A stretch of 64,000 bases of DNA from an uncultured Pedobacter sp. (GTDB lineage: Bacteria > Bacteroidota > Bacteroidia > Sphingobacteriales > Sphingobacteriaceae): the NCBI RefSeq assembly GCF_913776295.1, contig NZ_CAJYOJ010000044.1, forward strand, positions 29,082 to 93,081, in the 5' to 3' direction. Made by a program: the position numbers and the translations under genes. Under the pieces are notes generated by a model. The model was not told where the DNA came from. It saw only the letters and a list, made by a program, of their open reading frames with translations, and did no database searches. Shown here in pieces: positions 19,500-28,487 of the stretch (position 1 is the first letter of the stretch; each line of letters opens with the position of its first letter).

Positions 19500-20045
19500 A
19501 TGAAAAACATTGTTTATAATAAAGAATTGAAGGAGACCATTCATTTCCGGAAGACTTCGGTAGAAACATCGGGGCTATACAGCGAATTAGAAATTTCATT
19601 GGCTCCCCGCGGTGGCAATCCCCTACATTATCATGGCACTTACAGTGAACTTTTTACCGCTGTAGAGGGAAGGCTTGGGATAGAACTCCAGGGCGGAAAG
19701 GAGATCTTGTTGCAGCCTGGGGAATCTTACCTGGTAAAAAAAGGTGAAATCCATCGCTTTTTTAATCCGGATCAGCAGCCCATTACCTTTACCAATAGGG
19801 TAGAACCCGGTTCAACAGGATTGGAAAATACCCTTCGGATTTTATGCGGCCTGGCTGGCGATGGCCTTTATTCCAAAAGTAATATTCCACGTAATCCCCT
19901 GCACCTGGCGGTATGTGGAAAAATGAGCGACATGAGGTTGCCTGGCTGGACAGGAAAAATGACGGGTCCCTTTATTAATTTACTTTCATGGGTGGCCGTC
20001 AAAAATGGGGTGAAACAAAAGCTGGTGGATAAATACTGTGTTTAA
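19500..20045 (+). CDS. Cupin-domain protein
   Basis: A single cupin barrel of 181 aa. Motif 1 is NPLHYHGTYSELFTAVEGRL (about 40-59), giving the H-x-H-x(n)-E metal ligands. Motif 2 is PGESYLVKKGEIHRFFNP (about 75-92). Function within the cupin superfamily cannot be assigned: it may be a metal-dependent enzyme, isomerase or binding protein. The start ATG at 19500 follows the transposase relic by 55 bases. The second half (LPGWTGKMTGPF) is conserved in style with small cupins next to SDR genes, so a shared pathway with the SDR upstream is possible. Confidence 0.85.
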   Translation: MKNIVYNKELKETIHFRKTSVETSGLYSELEISLAPRGGNPLHYHGTYSELFTAVEGRLGIELQGGKEILLQPGESYLVKKGEIHRFFNPDQQPITFTNRVEPGSTGLENTLRILCGLAGDGLYSKSNIPRNPLHLAVCGKMSDMRLPGWTGKMTGPFINLLSWVAVKNGVKQKLVDKYCV

Positions 20046-20067
20046 ATCCGAATATGATTAGTGGAAT

Positions 20068-20112
20068 AGCCATCCGATCAATTCCTTAGCTTGGCATTTT
20101 CGTCGGATGGCT
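20068..20112 (+). repeat. 10-bp inverted repeat after the cupin gene
   Basis: AGCCATCCGA at 20068-20077 pairs perfectly with TCGGATGGCT at 20103-20112, leaving a 25-base loop. It lies 22 bases behind the cupin stop codon and could act as a transcription end, but no T run follows. Confidence 0.4.
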
Positions 20113-20472
20113 GCCATTGTCGTGATTAGCAAAGCTTAAATTAGGGGGAATCTGAACCCTGCTATTATCGAATTATTAAGTGACTGTTTCTTTCCTCTAC
20201 ATATCCTCTTATGATATGGCCATAAGTCAGGATTATATTGCTCTTTGTCAGGATCATATTCTGTGACTTCCTGCTTGCGAGGCAATTTTTCTGCCAGCTA
20301 TGCCATTGGCCTTGATGAAATGATGTTTGGATGAAGGGAAACAAGCAAATCGTATTAAGATATGCCAAATTCATCACTCGCTCATTACAAATGATCAAGA
20401 GTGGTGGATATACCTGCAAAATTCAAAGTCAAGAAGCAAAAAACAGCATTATAAAGCCTAAAAACGCAAAAC
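20113..20472. other. Gene-free spacer upstream of giant gene 2
   Basis: About 360 bases without a convincing gene. A 14-base direct repeat (GTCAGGATTATATT / GTCAGGATCATATT, 13 of 14 identical) lies at 20226-20239 and 20247-20260, 21 bases apart. Small frames on both strands have no family features. The operator of giant gene 2 begins at the right edge. Confidence 0.5.
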
Positions 20473-20518
20473 CTACCCGGGGTGGGTGGGCAAAACTACA
20501 CCAGGTGGGTTGGAAAAA
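20473..20518 (+). promoter_or_regulatory. Tandem dyad operator upstream of giant gene 2
   Basis: Two 23-bp units start at 20473 (CTACCC-GGGGT-GGGTGG) and 20496 (CTACACC, then GGGTTGG-AAAA). They align without gaps to the block before giant gene 1 at 7162-7207, and the first 15 bases of unit A are identical. The shared layout at two unlinked start sites 13 kb apart is the strongest regulatory signal in the window and indicates co-regulation of both genes. Confidence 0.7.
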
Positions 20519-20534
20519 TACCGCTTGGCGAGTT

Positions 20535-20542
20535 TAGTTTTG
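20535..20542 (+). promoter_or_regulatory. -7 box (TAGTTTTG) of giant gene 2
   Basis: This TAGTTTTG box matches TAnnTTTG and lies 39 bp after the start of operator unit B, as in giant gene 1. The following bases GC(A/G)G(T/C)ACCAAACAA are also shared. The ATG at 20560 lies 17 bases past the box, giving a very short leader. Confidence 0.65.
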
Positions 20543-20559
20543 CGGCACCAAACAACATT

Positions 20560-23500
20560 ATGAGAAAAAAACTACTTGCCCTTCTGCTGAGCTTAATCGT
20601 GGGTTTAAACCTTATGGCCCAAACACCAGATGCCAATGGTATCCTTTTTGTGAATATCAACAAAGCCAATGGCATTGGAAATAGCTGGGATAGCCCAATA
20701 AAACAATTGGCTGATGCGCTTAAAGCTGCGAAAAGCAATACAGCCATTAAACAAATTTGGGTGGCCAAAGGCACTTATAAACCCATGTATAGCCCGCAGA
20801 TTGGAGATAATAATTTTAAAGATAGTACCGGATTGGCAAATGGAGCCGACCACCGTAACCGCGCCTTCCTGATGGTTAAAGATGTAAAGCTATACGGTGG
20901 GTTTGATCCAGATCATGGAATTAAAACTTTAAACGATAAACGCATATTGCCGGGTATGGCAGGAGGTAATAATGGCACCATTTTATGTGGAGATTTTAAC
21001 AATGATGATATAGTTTCAGGTAGTGGTTCAACCTTAAAGATTCAGAATAACAAAGAAAATGCCTATCATGTAATCGTTTCAGGTGAATCATACACTTCAA
21101 CGGAACTGAATGGTTTTAGCATAAAAGGGGGGAATGCAAATGGAATTTCTTATATCATAATAGACAATGATATTGCTGTTTCAGATAATTCCGGTGGTGG
21201 AATATTTAACGCATCATGTCCTCTTACAATCCGTCTGTGTAATATCTATGAGAATATAGCTAGGAATAAGGGAGGGGGTATGTATAATGGTTTTGGTTCT
21301 CCTTCTAAAATCAGCATAAGTAGTTTTTTTAATAATTGTGCTGCTAATGGAGGAGGAATATATATATCAGATACATCCAAACCGGTTCTTCTTAATGTTA
21401 GCATTACTGGAAATACCGCTCTAGCGACTGATGGAACCGGCGGAGGAATTTATTATGATACATATTCAGATGGACAGATCATCAATAGCATTCTGTATGG
21501 TAATCTTACGCCAAATAATCCGAATAATTTGGATAAAAAAGAGATTAATAAAATGTCCTCTTTAAAAAATACTTATAAGTTAAAAATCACAAACGGTATT
21601 ATAAAAGATTTTGACGCTTCGAAATTTGAAGGTATTGAGTCTGCAGATGTTTTTACTGTTGATCCCAAATTTATCAACCCATCCAGAGGTGATTTAAACT
21701 TGCAACGTTTTAGTCCGGCAATAGAGAAGGGCAATAACCCTGCTTATAATGCACAAACAGGGAATAAATTGAGTACAGATATTGATCTGGCCGGCAATCC
21801 ACGTCTGTTAGGAAGTAACATAGATATCGGGGCTTACGAGTCATCAGTTAATACTACGGTCAGTAGTTCGGCTGGTGCTTCAGGTAGCTCGGTTAGTACA
21901 TCCCCATTTCCATTTACCGTAACTTTCTCGGAAGCCGTTAATGGGTTTACAATCTCTGATATTATGGTAACCAATGGCAAAGCAATTGAACTTAGCAGTG
22001 CTAATAATACCATTTTTACTTTTATTGTCAAGCCTTCCGGTAGTGGTGCAGTTAGTGTGATAGTGCCTGCTAATGTAGCACTGGGTGAAGCAGGAAACGG
22101 TAATACGGCTTCAGCAACTTACACCCTTACCCCGCCGAATGCAGCCCCTTTGGTTACCACAACAGGTGGTTCAACTACCTTTTCTGGTTCGCCAGTGGCA
22201 ATAGATAATGCCTTAACAGTTACAGATGCAGATAATACAACGTTAAACAATGCCACAGTAACAATTAGTGGAAATTTCCATGCTGACCAAGATATTTTAA
22301 CTTTTACCAATACCAGTGGTATGCTTTTCGGTAACATATATAGTAGTTACAGTTCTGGTACAGGGGTATTAACTTTAGCATTACGTGGCGGTACTGCAAC
22401 CGTTGAGCAATGGCAGGCTGCTTTAAGAGCAACTACCTTTCATAATCTCGTACCTTCGCCTAATACAGCAACCCGAACGGTAAGTTTTACGGTAAATGAT
22501 GGTAATGCAGATAGTAATACGGCTACTAAAAGTGTAACTGTTATTAATGAGGCTGCAGTATCTTCAATAGTTCGCAGCAGTTTGAGCCCAACTAATGCCT
22601 CAACAGTTCCATTTCAGGTGACGTTTGACAAACCTGTATCAGGAATAACAGCCAGTAACTTTTCATTGACCACTACCGGGATAAGCGGTGCCTCGGTAAG
22701 CAGCGTATCCGGCTCCGGCAACACCTATACGGTTGTTGTTAATACGGGAACTGGCGATGGTACCATCAGACTTGACCTGGCCAACGCTACAGGCCTGAGC
22801 AGGAGCGTCAGCAATGCGCCTTATACTTCTGGTCAAACCTATACCATCACCAAAAGTTTTGCCGCTGCGCCAACATTGTGTATACAGAGCGCTGGCAGTG
22901 CTTCAGGCAATGGTGATGTTACCGCCTTTGTAGACCAGGTGGAAGTTCTTGCTAACGGTACCAGTACACTTATCCCAAATGCACTACAGAATAATAGCTT
23001 TGAAGACAACAATGTCACATCAGGTAACTTCCTCAAGACTACACAGCGTGTATTTGGTCCTCCTTGGACCTTTACCGGAGAAGCAGGTATCTCACGGAAT
23101 AACAGTGCTTTAAGTTCTACAGCCTATGATGGCGATGCCGTTGCCTTTTTGGCAAGTAGAGGAGATAATAATGCTGGCATTTATCAGTCTTTGGCATTGC
23201 CTACCGGCGCCTATCAGATCCGCTTTAAGGCAATACAACGTAACTATACGAGCCTTGATCAACGTTTGAATGTCTTCGTTAATGACGTCTTCATTGGGAG
23301 TATTCAGCCAAACAACATAACTACTTATGATACATTTACATCTGCACCATTCAATGTCACCGCTCCGGTCTTGACAGCTACGGTGAGTACCACATCTGCC
23401 AGCCCAACGAATAATTTCCCTATTCCCTTTACTGTAACCTTTTCTCAAAGTGTGGGTTCTACATTCACAGCTTCTGATGTTACAGTGAGCGGTGGAAGTG

Positions 23501-26500
23501 TGGACCCGACCAGTTTTTCTAATTCAGGTTCGGGTACCTATACCTTCAGCGTTACACCAAATGGAACAGGAACCGTTTCAGTCAGCCTGGCTGCCAATGT
23601 AGCCAGCGATGCGAATAACACTGGCAACTCCGTTTCTAACTCCGTATCGGTACAATTTGTTCAACCCACTACTGCCGCGCCGGTAGTGAATGGTTTTAAC
23701 AATGGCGGTTTCATTAATACAACTTACCCAACCTTTACAGGTACTGCAACGGCGGGTGCAATTGTAACAGTTTATGTAGATGGAATGGCTAAAGGTACCA
23801 CAACAACAGACAGAGATAGAAACTGGTCCCTTACGACACCAATGGCATTGTCACAAGGTGCGCATACCGTTTATGCTACTGCAAAGGTAACTGGTAATAT
23901 GGTGAGTGCAAATAGTAATACTCATACTTTTACAGCTGATACCAGCTCCCCAACAGTACAAATTACCAGTGATAGATCTACACTTAAATCAGGGGAGGTT
24001 GCAAAGATTACCTTTAGTTTGAGTGATGATCCGGGTGCTGCTTTCACTCAGAGCGATATTTCAGTCTCGGGCGGAACATTAAGTTCCATTTCTGGCTCTG
24101 GCTTGCAATGGTTTGCAACCTTTACACCAACTGTTAATATCAATGAAGGTCAGGCAACTATCGGTATTGCAGCGGGCGCCTACTACGATATTGCGGGAAA
24201 TGCAAGTTTAGCTGCGTCAAGCTTAACGATCACTTACGATACACAGGTACCGGATGCGCCATCCGTTTCTCTGGCGTCTTCCAGTGATAGCGGAAGGTCG
24301 GGTACAGATAGAATCACAAATAAAGAGGAACTTACATTTACGGGAACGGCCGAAGATGGTGCAGTAGTTACCTTACTGTACATGCCCTTACGTGATATAT
24401 TGGGTACTGCTATAGCACAAAATGGTAAGTGGTCTATCTTTACAAGCAGTAAGATAAATAATGGTGAGCTAAAGGTTAAAGCATTTACGACTGATGCTGC
24501 CGGTAATATTGGGCCTGATTCAGATTTATTTAGTGTTTTCATTGATACGCAGGCACCAGATGCGCCATCTATTTCTTTGGCATCGGCTAGCGATAGTGGA
24601 ATATCGTCAACAGATCACATTACAAATGTTAGTAGACCAGTTTTCAGTGGAATGGCAGAGCCAGGTGCAAGTGTTACACTTTATGATTCAGTAACTGAAG
24701 TAATAGGTTTGGGTGTCGCAGGAGCAGACGGAAACTGGTCTGTGACAAGTATGAGACTTACGGATGGCATCCATTTAGTCAAAGCACGTGCAACTGATAT
24801 TGCCGGTAATGTTAGTCAGCTTTCTGCTATAGTAGAAATCACCATTGATACACAGGCACCAATTACTGAAGTGTCGTCCATATCCATATCTGCAGACTAT
24901 GGGCTTTCTTCAACCGATATGATTACAAATGTAGCATCTCAAAATATCTCAGGTAAATTATCTGGGAATTTAGGAGAAGGTGAAAGCATTTTACTCTCTT
25001 TTGATAGCGGAACAAGCTGGTATACTGCAGTCTCAGTGTTTGGCAATACATTTTCCTTCCAAAATGCTATCTTGTTAACCGGAACCCATTCTTTAATGGC
25101 TAGAGTAGTTGATGCTGCTGGTAATACGGGTGTTCCTCTAACTGCTCCTTACTCGATAGATACCACTCCACCTGTGGCCCCGTCAATATCTTTAGAGGCG
25201 GCAAGCGATAGTGGAGTATCCTCAACAGATCAAATAACAAATGTAACAAGTCCTACTTTCAGCGGAATGGCAGAATCAGTTGCAACCATTACCCTTTATG
25301 ATTCAGGATCTGACGTTATAGGTTCAGGCATTGCCGGAAGAGATGGGAAATGGTTGATAACGAGTAGCAAACTTAAAGACGGCATTCATTTCATCAAGGC
25401 AAGAGCAACTGATATTGCAGGTAATATTAGTCAACTTTCTAATGAATTAAAAATGACCATTGATACAAGTTCCCCAACAATACAGATCACCAGTGATAAA
25501 TCTACACTTAAATCAGGAGAGGTTGCTACAATTACTTTTGAATTCAGCGATGATCCGGATGCTGCCTTCACTCAGAGCGATATTTCGGTCTCGGGCGGAA
25601 CATTAAGTGCCATTTCTGGTACAGGTCGGCAAAGGTTTGCAACCTTTACACCAACAGGCAATATCAATGAAGGTAAAGCCATTATAGGCGTTTCAGCGGG
25701 TGCTTACCATGATGTGTCTGGAAACTCAAGCTTAGCAGCGTCTGGCCTGACAATAACTTATGATACACAGGCACCGGATGCTCCATCCATTGCTTTGGCA
25801 TCAGCAAGTGATAGTGGAGTATCCTCGAACGACAGGATTACAAACTTAACAAACTTAACTATTACCGGAAGTGCAGAATCAGGAGCAACCGTAAAGCTTG
25901 TTGATGAAAACGGTAGCTTGCTGGGTTATGGTTTATCGGATAATAATGTATTCTCGATTGCAATTCCTGCAATGGCAGCGGGCACGCACACCCTTACGGC
26001 AAAAGCCACTGATCTGGCTGGAAATGTAAGCCCTGAGTCATCAAAGCTAAGTATTCTGATCGATGTTACGCCTCCAGTGGTGACAGGTGTTTTAAAGAAT
26101 AAAGACTACACTGCACCTGTTTCTTTAAATATAACTTTTGATGAAGGTACAGCGATATTGAACGGAAAGAATTTTGCAAGTGGCTCCACTGTTCAGGCGG
26201 CAGATGATTACGAGCTAGTGGTCACTGACGATGCTGGTAATTCAACTACAGTCAAATTCAGTATCAGTAAATCAACGCCTGTTCTTACCTGGGCAAAACC
26301 TGTCGATATTACTTATGGCATGGCCTTAACCGAAGCGCAACTGAATGCCAGTGCAAATGTAGAAGGAACATTTGCCTACACACCTGCGCTGAATACGATT
26401 CTGAATGCCGGAGCCAACCAAAGCCTGAAGGTCGATTTTGTGCCAAAGGATGCTGCTAATTATGTGGCGACCAGCGAGACTGTACACATCAATGTAAATC

Positions 26501-28200
26501 AGTCAACCCCTGTTCTTTCCTGGGCAAAACCTGTCGATATTACTTATGGTACGGCCTTAACCGAAGCGCAACTGAATGCAAGTGCAGATGTGGCCGGAAC
26601 ATTTATCTATACGCCTGCGCTGAACGCGATCCTGGATGCCGGAGCCAATCAAACGCTGAGGGTTGAGTTTACACCGATTGATCTGGATAATTACAAGCCG
26701 ATTAATAAAATAGTCAGCCTCAATGTACTAAAAAAATCAATCAATGCAAAAATTGATATTGAGAATAAGATCTATGATGGAAGTGATTCAGCCATAATTA
26801 CAAAAGCGAGTTTAAATGATGTGTTAGCAAGCGATCAACCATATATTACGCTGAATGTGGGCAAGGCAGCATTTTTGGATCAAAATGTAGGCGCTGCGAA
26901 GATAATAAAAGTGACGGGACTAACCATAACGGGAATGAGGGCCTTCAATTACATGACGACCGATACAGCGTCTGCGAGAGCCAGTATCAATCCGAAATCC
27001 ATTACGGTAATGGCCAATGCACAGCGCAAAACCTATGGTGATGCTGATCCTGAATTGAGCTATACTTTTGCTCCAGCACTGGTAACCGGCGACAGTTTCA
27101 CAGGTGGTCTGACCAGATTATCAGGCGAGAATGTGGGTACCTACGCGATCAACCAGGGCACATTGACTTTGAGCAATAATTACGATTTAAGCTACACCGG
27201 CGCTGATCTGACGATCGGGAAGAAAGCGGTCACGGTAACAGCCGGTGCACAGCGCAAAACCTATGGTGATGCTGATCCTGCATTGAATTATACTTTCAGT
27301 CCGGCTTTAGTAAATGGAGACCGTTTTTCAGGTAATTTAACCCGTGCATCCGGGGAGGATGCAGGAACTTACACCATTAGCCAGGGCAGCCTGGGTTTGA
27401 ATGCGAATTATATCGTTAATTACATTGCTGCCAAACTGGATATTGCCAAGGCAATACTCAAGGTAAGGGCGAAGCCGGAAAAAATGTGCCAAGGTGATGG
27501 TTTACCGGTATTAGGGATGAGCTACAATGGATTCAAATCCGGGGATACAGAAAATGTTCTTGGCAGCAAACCAAAGGTGAGTACCACAGCTGACAGGAAT
27601 ATCGCTGGCACGTACCCATTAACTCCGGCCGGAGGTGTATCTGGAAATTACGATTTTGTTTATGAAGAAGGTACCTTAACCATTCAGGCTCTGCCTACCG
27701 TAAATATTGTCAGCGATATGGGTACGGAACTCAGCAAAGGCGGAACCACAATACTAACGGCCAGCGGAGGCACAGCTTATAGTTGGTCTACAGCAAGTGG
27801 TATCATTGGCGGACAAAATACCGCTACGTTAACGGTACGTCCGGCGCAAACCACAACATATACTGTGCGGGTTACTAATGCAAGTGGGTGCAGCAGTATC
27901 CAGTCCATTATCATTAAGGTAGCTGAAGATTATCAGCTGGTAGCCACGAACATCCTAACGCCAAATGGCGATGGTATTAACGATACCTGGATGGTACAGA
28001 ACATTGATATGTATCCGCAGAATGAAGTCATTATCATAGATGGTAATGGGAGGAAGGTATACCAGAAAAAAGGTTATGACAACACCTGGAACGGTACCGT
28101 CAATGGCAGTCCACTGGCAGAAGGTACTTATTATTACATCATCACCTATGGACCGGAAAAACTGGTTCAAAAGGGTTTTATCACCATCTTAACAAAGTAA
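20560..28200 (+). CDS. Giant T9SS-secreted multi-domain Ig-like/MBG protein
   Basis: The protein has 2546 aa from the ATG at 20560. The in-frame start at 20482 lies upstream of the -7 box, so it is rejected. The signal peptide is MRKKLLALLL to LMAQ (1-21). It has one beta-helix module (about 22-429, IDIGAYES), an Ig-like domain (431-524), a cadherin-like region (527-664), a further Ig-like domain, and a carbohydrate-binding-like region (about 767-934, NSFEDNNV). Ig-like repeats of Big_12 and Big_13 type fill 937-1902 (DTQAPDAPSISLASASDSG recurs). MBG/YDG repeats (1904-2381, QRKTYGDADP twice) are followed by a PKD/Ig-like unit and a CHU_C tail (about 2463-2546, LTPNGDGINDTW). It shares its N-terminus and promoter with giant gene 1 but has a different repeat filling. 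No intact PorP/SprF gene follows. Confidence 0.92.
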   Translation: MRKKLLALLLSLIVGLNLMAQTPDANGILFVNINKANGIGNSWDSPIKQLADALKAAKSNTAIKQIWVAKGTYKPMYSPQIGDNNFKDSTGLANGADHRNRAFLMVKDVKLYGGFDPDHGIKTLNDKRILPGMAGGNNGTILCGDFNNDDIVSGSGSTLKIQNNKENAYHVIVSGESYTSTELNGFSIKGGNANGISYIIIDNDIAVSDNSGGGIFNASCPLTIRLCNIYENIARNKGGGMYNGFGSPSKISISSFFNNCAANGGGIYISDTSKPVLLNVSITGNTALATDGTGGGIYYDTYSDGQIINSILYGNLTPNNPNNLDKKEINKMSSLKNTYKLKITNGIIKDFDASKFEGIESADVFTVDPKFINPSRGDLNLQRFSPAIEKGNNPAYNAQTGNKLSTDIDLAGNPRLLGSNIDIGAYESSVNTTVSSSAGASGSSVSTSPFPFTVTFSEAVNGFTISDIMVTNGKAIELSSANNTIFTFIVKPSGSGAVSVIVPANVALGEAGNGNTASATYTLTPPNAAPLVTTTGGSTTFSGSPVAIDNALTVTDADNTTLNNATVTISGNFHADQDILTFTNTSGMLFGNIYSSYSSGTGVLTLALRGGTATVEQWQAALRATTFHNLVPSPNTATRTVSFTVNDGNADSNTATKSVTVINEAAVSSIVRSSLSPTNASTVPFQVTFDKPVSGITASNFSLTTTGISGASVSSVSGSGNTYTVVVNTGTGDGTIRLDLANATGLSRSVSNAPYTSGQTYTITKSFAAAPTLCIQSAGSASGNGDVTAFVDQVEVLANGTSTLIPNALQNNSFEDNNVTSGNFLKTTQRVFGPPWTFTGEAGISRNNSALSSTAYDGDAVAFLASRGDNNAGIYQSLALPTGAYQIRFKAIQRNYTSLDQRLNVFVNDVFIGSIQPNNITTYDTFTSAPFNVTAPVLTATVSTTSASPTNNFPIPFTVTFSQSVGSTFTASDVTVSGGSVDPTSFSNSGSGTYTFSVTPNGTGTVSVSLAANVASDANNTGNSVSNSVSVQFVQPTTAAPVVNGFNNGGFINTTYPTFTGTATAGAIVTVYVDGMAKGTTTTDRDRNWSLTTPMALSQGAHTVYATAKVTGNMVSANSNTHTFTADTSSPTVQITSDRSTLKSGEVAKITFSLSDDPGAAFTQSDISVSGGTLSSISGSGLQWFATFTPTVNINEGQATIGIAAGAYYDIAGNASLAASSLTITYDTQVPDAPSVSLASSSDSGRSGTDRITNKEELTFTGTAEDGAVVTLLYMPLRDILGTAIAQNGKWSIFTSSKINNGELKVKAFTTDAAGNIGPDSDLFSVFIDTQAPDAPSISLASASDSGISSTDHITNVSRPVFSGMAEPGASVTLYDSVTEVIGLGVAGADGNWSVTSMRLTDGIHLVKARATDIAGNVSQLSAIVEITIDTQAPITEVSSISISADYGLSSTDMITNVASQNISGKLSGNLGEGESILLSFDSGTSWYTAVSVFGNTFSFQNAILLTGTHSLMARVVDAAGNTGVPLTAPYSIDTTPPVAPSISLEAASDSGVSSTDQITNVTSPTFSGMAESVATITLYDSGSDVIGSGIAGRDGKWLITSSKLKDGIHFIKARATDIAGNISQLSNELKMTIDTSSPTIQITSDKSTLKSGEVATITFEFSDDPDAAFTQSDISVSGGTLSAISGTGRQRFATFTPTGNINEGKAIIGVSAGAYHDVSGNSSLAASGLTITYDTQAPDAPSIALASASDSGVSSNDRITNLTNLTITGSAESGATVKLVDENGSLLGYGLSDNNVFSIAIPAMAAGTHTLTAKATDLAGNVSPESSKLSILIDVTPPVVTGVLKNKDYTAPVSLNITFDEGTAILNGKNFASGSTVQAADDYELVVTDDAGNSTTVKFSISKSTPVLTWAKPVDITYGMALTEAQLNASANVEGTFAYTPALNTILNAGANQSLKVDFVPKDAANYVATSETVHINVNQSTPVLSWAKPVDITYGTALTEAQLNASADVAGTFIYTPALNAILDAGANQTLRVEFTPIDLDNYKPINKIVSLNVLKKSINAKIDIENKIYDGSDSAIITKASLNDVLASDQPYITLNVGKAAFLDQNVGAAKIIKVTGLTITGMRAFNYMTTDTASARASINPKSITVMANAQRKTYGDADPELSYTFAPALVTGDSFTGGLTRLSGENVGTYAINQGTLTLSNNYDLSYTGADLTIGKKAVTVTAGAQRKTYGDADPALNYTFSPALVNGDRFSGNLTRASGEDAGTYTISQGSLGLNANYIVNYIAAKLDIAKAILKVRAKPEKMCQGDGLPVLGMSYNGFKSGDTENVLGSKPKVSTTADRNIAGTYPLTPAGGVSGNYDFVYEEGTLTIQALPTVNIVSDMGTELSKGGTTILTASGGTAYSWSTASGIIGGQNTATLTVRPAQTTTYTVRVTNASGCSSIQSIIIKVAEDYQLVATNILTPNGDGINDTWMVQNIDMYPQNEVIIIDGNGRKVYQKKGYDNTWNGTVNGSPLAEGTYYYIITYGPEKLVQKGFITILTK
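20623..21843 (+). repeat. Beta-helix module shared with giant gene 1
   Basis: This is the single PDANGILFV beta-helix module of giant gene 2. Its first 100 residues and its end (D.AGNPRLLG..IDIGAYES) closely follow the three modules in giant gene 1, so all four copies derive from one ancestor. Confidence 0.75.
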
Positions 28201-28205
28201 TGACG

Positions 28206-28282
28206 ATGAAAAAATCAATAGCCGAATACACGCTACTCTTTTCTTGATGCTGAAAATAGTTGGTCAAAGCAGGTTACGATAG
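28206..28282 (+). pseudogene. Frameshifted signal-peptide-like remnant behind giant gene 2
   Basis: Five bases behind the giant gene stop, an ATG opens a short frame, MKKSIAEYTLLFS, ending at 28247. In the +2 frame from 28241 the sequence continues as FLMLKIVGQSRLR before a stop at 28280. Joined by one frameshift, these give a typical signal peptide ending VGQS. In the first locus, a PorP/SprF gene starts at this relative position. This is probably the eroded 5' end of such a partner gene, but no mature part remains to prove the family. Confidence 0.4.
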
Positions 28283-28303
28283 AAAGAACATTTAATCGGA
28301 TTT

Positions 28304-28340
28304 CTTTTGTTCATCCTAAAACGGTTAGGGTGAGCAAAAG
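28304..28340. terminator. 16-bp hairpin downstream of giant gene 2
   Basis: Bases 28304-28319 pair continuously with 28325-28340 (CTTTTG...CCTAA with TTAGG...CAAAAG), including two G-T pairs, around a 5-base loop. No T run follows on either strand, so it may be an mRNA-stabilising or rho-assisted end rather than a classic terminator. Confidence 0.5.
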
Positions 28341-28487
28341 GAAGTCGTAGCTTACTTAAATTTTGGCTCCAATGAAGATTAAACTTTAATAACACACTAA
28401 TGTTAACATGTGTTTTATGCTAATTTAAGTTAATTCGTTTGGGAAAAAACGATATGTTTTTAGCTTTACTTTACTTAATTTGCGGAT

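Noticed and set aside
20331..20537. A 68-codon frame crossing the operator of giant gene 2
   Set aside because: It reads through the conserved regulatory block and has no recognised family.
20482..20559. ATG start at 20482 for giant gene 2
   Set aside because: It overlaps the operator and lies upstream of the -7 box; the signal peptide begins at 20560.
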